A DNA stretch of 64,000 nt from Trematomus loennbergii (lineage: Eukaryota; Chordata; Actinopteri; Perciformes; Nototheniidae): positions 12,380,643-12,444,642 of the forward strand of contig JAAOOA010000027.1 in the NCBI GenBank assembly GCA_012861695.1, in the 5' to 3' direction. The translations under genes and the position numbers were made by a program. The notes under the pieces were generated by a model. That model was not told where the DNA came from. It worked only from the letters and a program-made list of their open reading frames with translations, and ran no database searches. The first letter of the stretch is position 1. Every line of letters starts with the position of its first letter. Positions 26,601-36,200 of the stretch are shown here, piece by piece.

Positions 26601-28198
26601 ACATATGATCCAAATCTTGCTGAGCCCACAACCAGGGCTGACTTCCTCCAACGTAAGTCTTTTTAAATGTATTATAACCATTTAACATGTTGTATCTATA
26701 AGAAACATAAACCTGTCTTGCTGCTTCTTCACCTTTTCACTCCCACTTTCTGCCTGTATGTGTTTCTCTCAGATTTGTTGCCCATCTCTCTCGATGATAA
26801 AACGGCACAGAAACTGTTGTGGATCTCAGAGGCAGGGTCCAAGGTGGCCCGTACTTCCGATGCCATCTGCCCGTATCCCAACAGGCCTGAGAGATATGAC
26901 CACTCTCCACAGGTAGGCCTGTTAACTATATTTAAGTATTTAAAGGTCACCTATTATGCAAAATTCACTTTTTGATGTCTTTTATACATAAACATGTGTC
27001 CCCTCTGTGTAAAGAGATTCTGAAAGTTTCAGGAAAAAAGATTCTCTCACTTTTCGTCCTGGTCCATTTATATAAAAACCTGTCTGAAAATGAGCTGACC
27101 TGATTTTGGCCACTTTATGATGTCATAACGATTAATTGGCTTGTGTAACCATTAGCCAATAACCAACCCCCGCCACCATATCACCTGAATCTCCTCCTAG
27201 AGCACCATTGTGTTCTTTTTAACCAAATATCTCACAGAGGGCCGTTGGGAGTGGCTCCTTATTTCATCTAAAGTAACAGACAGAGAATCAGCACCTTAGA
27301 AACAGGGCTGAAACAGAGGGGATTATGGGATGCTACAATGCATGATCTGTTTGGTATTTTGAGCCAAACACTTCAGAGACATGTTTTGTATATATCCGAG
27401 ACCTATAATATATTTATGAAAAACAGTATAGGAGACCTTTAAATGGAAATACTCGCGTCACACATCTTCAAAGTGATACAGTACTTAAATACATGTAATG
27501 TATTTACTTCAGTCTTTACTAAATATTTAGGGTCCTGGCTTGTTTGAGAATAGTCACGTTATAAATATATACTAATTAATTAGTTTTGTTCTGTCAAATG
27601 TCTGAAAAATGCACGTAATATCTAGCCAGTCTGAAAACCGAACATATTCAGTTCGCTAGCATATATAACAATTAAAAGCAACATGTTTGTAATGTGAAGG
27701 TTGATACATTCAGAAGGGACACATTTTTCTAAACTTTGGACTGTAGCCCGCCTCATTTCCTTCTGTGTGCCTCCTTCCTCATCAGGTGCTGTGTAAGGAG
27801 GGTGTGATGGGTTACAGAGCGTACTGGGAGGTGGACTACGATGGCTGGGTGGTCATTGGGGCCGTGTTTGAGAGCGCGCCCCGGAAGGTCCAGGACGGCC
27901 GTGGCCCCTGCGGCCTCGGGGAGAACAGTGTCTCCTGGGGGGCCGGCTGGTCTGGATCCTCTTACCAAGTGTGGCACAACAGCGATAACGTGGATGTCTC
28001 CCTCCCCTGACTTCCACCATGGGCATCTACGTCGACCAGCCCGCCGGCATTATCAAGATGCTCATCGTGGAAGGAGAGGGGGAGAACATGGAGGTGCGGC
28101 TGCTTCACAAGTTCAAGGCCAACATCACAGAGAAGATTTACCCCGCGTTCTGGGTTGGCACAAATTCATTCTGCCTTATCCGGAAAAAGGATCAGTGA
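20619..28198 (+). CDS. Stand-alone PRY-SPRY (B30.2) domain protein, TRIM16-like
   Basis: Exons seen: 20619-20640 (possible start, MPLPSKA, weakest part), 26460-26487, 26590-26652 (EKLPTYDPNLAEP), 26773-26912 (PISLDDKTAQKLLWISEAG, the PRY part) and 27786-28198 (YRAYWEVDYDGW through YPAFWVGTNSFCLI, the SPRY part). B30.2 domains are protein-interaction modules; no RING, B-box or coiled coil precedes it here. The protein would be about 221 residues. Two length changes are needed for one frame: A10 at 26461-26470 should be nine, and the C run near 28001-28006 is one base short, otherwise TGA ends the frame at once. All other junctions are in phase. Its partner and function are unknown. The long first intron makes the first exon uncertain. 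Confidence 0.7.
21425..21671 (+). mobile_element. 5'-truncated L2-type LINE, 3' end
   Basis: The forward strand carries the last codons of an L2/CR1-like ORF2 (KLKTHFFSLAF-type ending), a short 3' UTR, and the sequence GTACAGCACTTTGGCTCGAC followed by a (TTTGA)n tail. The same sequence occurs in reverse at 47033-47440 in tbc1d17, confirming a dispersed repeat. Confidence 0.7.
22044..23013. mobile_element. Kolobok-like element with THAP-domain remnant
   Basis: TTAAAGGGGACCTATCATG at the left and CATGATAGTTCCACTTTAA at the right form inverted repeats with TTAA at both ends. Between about 22389 and 22582 the forward strand encodes a frameshifted THAP-type zinc finger: an initial Met, then C-x4-C (CAVVGC), AMPS, LW, and CSKHF before a stop. 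THAP fingers occur in the P-element and Kolobok transposon families, and Kolobok uses TTAA targets, so the two signs agree. A 14-base palindrome with a 16-base loop lies at 22276-22319. It sits in the first intron of the B30.2 gene. Not autonomous. Confidence 0.7.
26940..27442. mobile_element. Kolobok-like MITE, uninterrupted copy
   Basis: About 500 bases with TTAAAGGTCACCTATTATG at the left and AGGAGACCTTTAA at the right. It is nearly identical to the two outer parts of 8359-10521 and serves as the empty-site reference for the insertion there. It lies in the last intron of the B30.2 gene. Confidence 0.7.
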
Positions 28199-28525
28199 CA
28201 CAGAAGAGGATTGAGCATGAATCGTAATGAGGGGGGGTTGGGGGGCGACAATGTTTGGGGAACAAGTGTTGGAGTTGTAAAGCAGCACGTTGTGACATCT
28301 CTGTAGTTTGCTTTCTCTGGTTGCATGACGAACAATTATTCATCTCATATTATATCCAAGATACTTATTGGATACTTATTTAATTTACTATTGTGTATCT
28401 TCTTCTGTATTTTATTTAACTAAGTATTTTAGTCTAGGTCTTGTATGTTTTTGTAACACGCAGGACTGTACTAGAGTGCTTGTTTAACTTAAGAGTCTGC
28501 ATCTTTTTTATGTGCTGAATGTAGT

Positions 28526-28531
28526 AATAAA
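28526..28531 (+). terminator. Poly(A) signal of the B30.2 gene
   Basis: AATAAA about 330 bases after the stop codon at 28198. The convergent akt1s1 gene appears to end only about 200 bases farther on. Confidence 0.55.
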
Positions 28532-28736
28532 TTAAACTATTGTGTAATAACACTGATGTTGCATTATGTTTGTCTGATACTGCATATCAGGGATAACCAT
28601 AGATCAGATATTAACCATAGACTGCATATATTTTTATTCACTTCAATAGTGTGCTGACGCCCTCTAGTGGCATTTAATATAATTGTACCCTCACACATAA
28701 ATATACAATTGAGTCTTTTTTTCTCGGTGTTGCTCC

Positions 28737-30208
28737 TTTATTTGAAACATAAAAGTACTTAACGGAACATTTGTTTGTTTTTGAAATGTCAGAGATGGAC
28801 ATTTTCCTTTCAAATCCACTCATTCAGCTCTCTCTTTCTCACACAGTCACTTTTTCATTCACTCGGTCATTTCAACAAGATATCTGGAGCAGAAAAAACA
28901 ACAACCTATAACTCAGTATTGATTTACAATCATACTATCAGTCAGTCATTCATTGGCAAAAGGAAAAGTTCAAATAGGCCAGTTATGTGGAGGAACTGGT
29001 GTCCTCCGCTCACATTTTGAAAAGACAACATTCTTTCCATATGTGTGCCTGAAAACATCCATGGGGTCTGGGAGATCACTGGCTCTGGTCCTTCATGCTA
29101 AAATCCAGTATTACTGTGCTAAATGCAGAGGGCCATGAGCTAGGGCTAGGCTGGGAGACAGTTATAGTTACAGGATGTTAACTTGGTAACCATCTCGCGA
29201 GTCTTGCTCCAAACTTCATGCATAGACATAAGAGAGTGAAATAAAAGATGTTCAACTGTTCCTGTAAACAGATTTGACATCATGTTTCAGAAAAGTAACT
29301 CTTCTTAGCAACCTAAGTAACCTCTCTTAGCCATTCATTGTTTAAAGGGATAGTTCAGATTTGTTTAAGTGGAGTTGAATTAGAGAGAAACTGATAGAAG
29401 TACCAGTACTGAAGTAAAGAAATATTCTCCTGTTGCACCAGTACAAATGTTTTTTTAAGATATTAACTATAGTGTACACCTAATAATACATAAACAGATA
29501 TCGAAAAAAATAAAATGTTGATGGACCTTTCGTTTAGGTAGCTTAACTATATTTGGCTGCTGCTCCGGCCCACAGCAGTGCAATGCTCTGCTCCGCTGCT
29601 GGTACTCTTTGTTTTTGTAAACTGGTAGTAGTTGGTTGTACACTGAGCATGGATAAGCACTTTAAACCCAATTTCAAACAATCCTTTTTTAAGGAAATTG
29701 AGAAACTGAGCTTTAGAGCTATTACACATTATAATATTGGGGCTATAGCTCAAAATGGTGTCTGCTAGGGCGTTAGCATGTAGTACTGGAGCCGTGAATG
29801 TTGAACCAGCCTGATGCTGCTCTCCAAACTCTCTTCACTTCGCAGGTAATTTTACCAAAGTGCTGAACAGTTCCAATTGGCCGTGCCAGTTGGACTCCTA
29901 CACACATCGTTTTAGTGTTTAATGTAGTGTTGAGGGTTGTGTAGTTGCTGGTGTTGTGACATGAAGTGACGGGGTTGGTGGGGGTATAGTGTTGAAATGT
30001 TTAAATGTTAGAGTTCATAACAACATTTTCCTCAAAGCATGTGTAGTTCAAATTTGGTTAGTGAGAAATAAATGGAGGTAATAGCTTTTACATTGTTTCA
30101 CATACTGCACGTCACATCTGCCAGCCAACCCAACTCCGGCCGTCATGACAACCTTTATCTCTATCTCTCTCCCCTCTATCTCTTTCTCTCCACTGGCCTC
30201 ACTCTCTC
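28737..30208 (-). other. akt1s1 3' UTR with poly(A) signal at 28737-28742
   Basis: The reverse complement of TTTATT at 28737-28742 gives AATAAA, the first clear candidate near the neighbouring gene's end. This implies a 3' UTR of about 1.45 kb. No coding sequence is apparent in it on either strand. An alternative nearer signal cannot be excluded. Confidence 0.35.
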
Positions 30209-33200
30209 TTAGTGCTTGAGGGAGAAGTCCCCTGTGTTGAGACGGGGCCGAGGCAGGGCTCCAAACATTTCAGTCCCATCATTGGCTCCAGGGGCCAGCA
30301 GGGCCTTCATACTGGCAGCGATGTGCTCCAGGTCAGCACAGCCCACCTGATAGACAAACACAGGGACTGAAAGTTAAACATGGCACAAGAGGCTGCACAC
30401 TATCACCGGTACCCTCATGCTACCAACACATTTAGCAAACAAGAACTCCTGACAGGGGCCCAGAGAATCAAACACTGCAAAGAACAACATTCAAAGCTAA
30501 ATATTAACTTAGTTCTTGTCAAAAAAATATTATTCATGTGATTTTTTTCATCTTAGGTAAAATAAAAGTTTCAATTGATTTGCAGATTGTGTGAAATAAA
30601 TATAGAACAAGCACGCAAGGGAAGTTGCCTGCCTCAATCTGTGTCTGTTGAACGATTGTGATTGTGTGACTTTAAACTAGAACCATGGAAAATATGAATG
30701 TTATGAAATTATGAACTTTAAAAAATGGTTTAATCTATTGCTTTTGAATGAAAATACATTCATACTTCAAAAAGCACTGATTATAACAGAAATCAAGGAT
30801 ATTGAGTCATTATGATGACTCAACTTGATATAGTCAGGATAAATTGAGCTTATGTGGCTATGACAGAAAGTATATATTCGAGTCCTACAGGGACCCCAGT
30901 TGGTATGGTTAGGGTAAATATTATTGATTTTCTCATTATTTAGTAAATAAAGAGAAAATCTGGACAGAATGAATAGTTTAAGCTTACTTTAGTAGGGTTG
31001 CTTTTCATTCTCTTAGAAAATTGAAAATAGTTTTTAGTTTGTAAAATATTTGTCTGGCACACCACAACTGTCACACACACTTTAACAGTCACATGGACTG
31101 ATGGAGCCGTCATGGTCATTAGTTGATGCATCAGTATACCGAGTGCTAAATACTGTCCTTGTCCTCAGATAGCATGAAATATGTCAACTGATATAAAAAC
31201 ATAAAAATCTAAAACCAGCTTGTTTTATTATCAATTACTTTATCATCTTTTTTTTGGCTGGCTTTGAAAAACTGGCTATAAAATAAACGTTCTTTCAGTG
31301 ATTTGATCAATAGTCTGTGTTACGTGCTCCCCTCCTTGTTGTCTTTCTGGTTGCGGTCGAATAGTACATTTTGCTTAGGAACCTTCCTAATGGAGTGAAA
31401 TGACCCGGAAGTCCCTCAGTGGCAGCCATGTAAGAGCCGTTCGAATTCTCTAGATGATAGGAAAGGAGGTTTCAAACTTCCTTTATAACCTCCTTTAGTT
31501 TACGAACCACTGGACCTCCCTAACCGAAAGGAGAGGAGAAAATGCTGCCCCACAATGCCTTGCAGCCGCAGCATTTGCCGTCACACAACAGTCGGCCGTT
31601 CATGAAACAACCGATTATGACCGAGAAATAATCATGAAAGTTACGGTGCTTATTAAGCATTTTAAAACGTATGTGGTAACTTGCCAAAGTGCTTTGTTTT
31701 GAACGTTCATCAGTATTATAATCAAAAAGAGAAATATGAACGTTAGTTTTTACTGAAATGATCAAATAAAGTCAACATTTCACAGTCTTTACTGAGCTGT
31801 GTGGGGTTTGTTCAACTTTTAAAATGTTTGAATGGTGATATACACACTGATAGATGTTAAGGACTAATGTTTATAAGAAATACATTTGTATTTATTTTAA
31901 GAGCTTTTCATAAAATAATCCGTATTGGGATCATTTGTATTAATGTGGACCGGAGGGAGAGGGTGATGAGCATAAGTTTCACTTTCCTTTTTTATTTAAT
32001 TCCAACTTAGGTCATGAAGAATATGTTTATCTGTTGTCCACGTTCATAAAGCATAAAACAACAGCATCAGAGCACGGTGCAGAGTCTCTAGATGAGTTTA
32101 CAGTAGTCCCTCGTTCATACATCCATGTTGTAGTCCGCTGTATAGAAAACTGTAGTTTCCCCCAGCAGCAGACGCACATTCATGACGTCCGCTGGCGCAT
32201 CATAAATACGTCGGATAGTGAAAGTGCAGTCGGATTCTCAAAGCACCGCAGTCTCTTCTCCTAAATCCTTTTGATTCTCCTATCCACTATCCCTTAACCC
32301 CGTGACGTTTCACTCCGAGGTCAAGGGATACACGATAGGGATAGACGATAGGAGCTGATTTTTGGACTATTCGACCACAACCCTGGTCTGCCCCTGGCTC
32401 CGCCTCCGCCCAGGTGTTCCAAATTCCACTCAGTCGTGGATATATATATATATATATATACTATATCTATATATATATATATCTATATATATATGAGCTA
32501 TTTTGTGTGTGTGTTGTAGATTTTTGTTTATGTTTAGCCTGGAGGACCTGGTAGTCCAGTTTTCGCGGCTTTATTTTGTTCCCATAGGGTTTACGCTAGA
32601 CTTTTGGGTAGGGGGGTATACTCTGGTCCTACGGCCCCTGGTGTGGCTGGTCGGGCTCCCTCCTTCATTTTGTTCTTTTTGGCCAGTCCTCCAGACCTTC
32701 TTCCTTTCTCGTTTGGCCTTTTATGATAAAACGGCTCAATAATAATAAATGTTGCTTACTAAGTACTGGTTGTTGCGTGTATTCTTCATGTTGCGGGTCT
32801 CAGCCACTACAGCGGAGTAGAGGCTGTGGCCGTAACATATGGGGGCTCGTTCAAAGGCTGTCTCGGGCAGGTGCCAGTTTGATGAGTAGTGCTACTTTTG
32901 TAGAACAGCCCTTGACAGCATGTGTGGTTTTTTGTGTGCAGTGTAGAGTAGAGTTGCTTGAGTAGTAGCCGAACTGGTTTCAGGGTTGTTGTTTATTGTT
33001 TTTTTGGGGTGAGTTTAACGTGAATAAATTACGCTATGGAGTTTGACTTGGAGGAGTTTGTTAGTGATCCGACTCGGGGGAAGTTGGACGCGTGTAATAA
33101 ACAGCAACTTGAGCTAATCGCAGACAGGTTTGACGTTGCGATTAGCAAACACAGCAAGAAGCAGGTCATTAAGGATCAGCTGTTGGCTGCGCTGATAGAT

Positions 33201-36200
33201 CAGGGGTTGTTGTCGGTTGAAGATGGCGTTGTTTTTTTCCCCAAAGACGAGGAGACAGAGGTCTCTCGGAGACTGAAAGAGCTTAAGCTTCAGATGCGCA
33301 AGTTAGAGGTAAGAGAGAAAGAAATTGATTGTAACTTCGAACTAAGGAAACTTGAGGAAGAGACCAAGCGTATGCTACGTTTGAAGGAACTGGCGACATT
33401 GTCGCACCAGGCTCATCAGTTGTCGTCTGCGCAATCGCTTGATTTTGATATGAGCGAATATGTTCGCTTTATCCCAGTTTTTCAAGAGAAAGATATTGAT
33501 TCGTATTTTTATTCTTTTTGAACGTGTTGTGATAACTTTGAAGTGGCCTATGAACATGTGGACCGTTATGCTGCAGTGCGTTCTCACAGGTAAAGCACAG
33601 GAGGTTTATGCTGCTTTGTCTCATGATATTAGCCTGGATTATGAGCAGGTCAAAGTGCAATACTACGAGCCTATGAACTTGTGCCAGAGGCATATGCCAA
33701 AAATGTCGTAGTTTAAAGAAACATGATTCTCAAGCCTATGGGAAGAGCAACAGGGTTCCAATAACCATTTTGAGGGGTACAGCGGCGTCACAATTTTTAA
33801 TCGTGAGTGGTGTGTTGCCCTCTCGGAGGAGGCTACTGTAGATTCCGGTGTTCTTGTGAGGGGGTTTGGTATGCAGTATGTAGGTTCGCCGTTGCATAAT
33901 GTTCATATTGAGTCAGATCTAGTCACAGGTCCGGTAGTTGTAGGGGTTCGGCCATGTTTTCCCATTAAGGGGGTAGATTTGACCTTGGGGAATGATCATG
34001 GTGGCAAAGTGCTCGTTAAACCGCAGGTGACTGCGGTTCCTGCGGTGGATTGTTCAGATAAACTGGTCCGAGAGTACCCTACTGTGTTTTCCGCCTGTGC
34101 AGTCACCCGCGCCAAGTCGAAGTGTAGAGCTGAGGTTATCGATGATGTTGATTTGTCTGACAGTTTTATGGCTACAGAGTTAGACATACCAGGCAGTGAC
34201 CCTCCCTCGTGGAATGAGGGTGGAAAAGGCGGTAAGGTAACCTCGGTGCTGTGCCTGTGGCGTCTCAGCAGATGGTGTGTGACCAGAAAGCGGATGCTAA
34301 ATTGTCGTTGTTGTTGGAGGACGCTGAGTCCGAAGGGGTGTCTGGCCCTCTGGGGTACTTTGTTAAAAACAGGGTGTTCATGCATAAACAGACACCGCTC
34401 TTTGCATCACCAGGTGATGACTGGAGTGTGGTAACGCGGGTGGTGGTCCCGTCAACATATCGCCGTGACATCCTACATTTGGTTCATAATCATCAGCTTG
34501 CTGGCCACCTTGGGATTAATAAAATGTACGACCGGGTGTTGCGCCACTTCTTCCGGCCTAGTCTGAAGAAGGATGTGGTGCGTTATTGTAAGACGTGCCA
34601 TGTGTGCCAGGTTACAGGGAGGCCAAACCAAACGGTCCCGTCTGCTCCGTTGTATCCCATCCCGATGTAGGTGAACCTTTTGACCGGGGTCGTGGGAGCG
34701 GGCTTTGTCGCATTGACCTGCATGAGAGGGGGGATGCGCCTGCTTCGGGCAGTGGGTCACCTCCTGTTGCTGTCTTGTCTGTGGTGTCGACGGGGGAGCT
34801 GTCTAGTGCTGGTCTCAGTGAACCTGTCTGTGTGGTGACGCTGTCCAGCGCTGAAAGTTACCAACCTGTCACCTCTGAGCCCCAGCTGTTGCCCCCCTGG
34901 TTCTCACATAAAGAACTGGTGTGCTTGAGGAGATGCAAGCTTGTTTTGGTGGTTGGCGTTTCCTTTTCAGGAGAATACAGGTGGCCGACACTGCCTTGAC
35001 ACTTCTGCCTGTGACCGAGCTGCTCTGCTGCAGGAAGCAGCTGACTGTGGGATGCCCAGTGCCCCATTTGTGTGTTTGTATGGTATTTGCCTGTTCTATG
35101 TGTGGCCCTGGGTGGTCATAAAAAGACAAACATAGTCGTGAGCAAGTCTGTCAACTCAAAGTTGATTGTTGTGTTTATTTTGTTTTAAAAAAAAAAGAAG
35201 AAATCACTAACTCATGGTGGGGGTGTTACGTGCTCCCCTCCTTGTTGTCTTTCTGTCTCCCTGCTGCGCAGGTGCACCTGGTCTGCCCCTGGTCTGCCCC
35301 TGGTCTGCCCCTGGTCTGCCCCTGGCTCCGCCTCTGCCCAAGTGTTCCAAATTCCACTCAGTCGTGGATATATATAAAGAGAAGCTGGAGGAGAAGGATC
35401 TCTCGCCTTTCCTGACGCCGGGAGACACTCTCCTTTAAAGACCCCTTTTGTTGTGTAGTGAGGCTTGAGCTATTTTGTGTGTGTTGTAGATTTTTGTTTA
35501 TGTTTAGCCTGGAGGACCTGGTAGTCCAGTTTTCGCGGCTTTTTTTGTTCCCATAGGGTTTACGCTAGACCTTTGGGTAGGGGGGGATGCTCTGGGTCCT
35601 ACGGCCCCTGGTGTGGCTGGTTCAGGCTCCCTCCTTCATTTTGTTCTTTTTGGCCAGTCCTCCAGACCTTCTTCCTTTCTCTTTGGCCTTTTATGATAAA
35701 ACGGCTCAATAATACATTTTGCTTACTAAGTACTGGTGTTGCGTGTATTCTTCATGCTGCGGGTCTCAGCGCAGCCACTACAGCGGAGTAGAGGCTGTGG
35801 CCGTTCATTTCTGATGGTAACCAGCTGCAGAGTAAGTTAGCCTGAACAGTAAACAGTCAGCCAGCTTCATGCTATCTGGAACCTTGAGTTGAGCGCAAAG
35901 CCAGCTGCCTGACCCACTATTTCACCCAAACAATTTAATCTCTGCATGCAAACTAACAGATTTTTAAGATTATATGTGCTCACCCGTTCTCCACTGTTGT
36001 TTTCTCCTTGAGCTCTGCCTCCTTTGAGGCCCCACACAGGCACAGAGACGGGCAGCGAGCGGGCCATAGCCATGGCGTGGGTGTGGCGGAGTGAGTACGC
36101 AGACTGACCCATGGCCATGCCACGCGTTGGTGGAGGGGCATCCTCACTCAAAGAGCCTAGGACAGGTGGAAAAGTGGATGTGAATCTGTGGATCTACGCG

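Larger units (their letters stand above)
31318..35808 (+). mobile_element. Ty3/gypsy LTR retrotransposon, internally deleted, inside akt1s1 intron 4
   Basis: The two LTRs share long similar stretches. The 5' LTR runs 31318-32837, interrupted by another insertion at about 31350-32384, and has TGTTACG...CGTAACA ends. The 3' LTR runs from 35224 to about 35808. A primer-binding site starting TGGGGGCTCGT at 32840 resembles the tRNA-Pro type. A purine-rich tract (GGTGGGGG) precedes the 3' LTR. Internally there is a gag-like frame and integrase zinc-finger remnant, but no reverse transcriptase, so the copy is non-autonomous and decayed. It lies antisense to akt1s1. Target duplication is unclear (TCTG possible). 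Confidence 0.8.

Noticed and set aside
33036..33521. Gag-like frame as a possible domesticated host gene
   Set aside because: It lies between two LTRs, is frameshifted downstream and antisense to the host gene; a transposon remnant is simpler.
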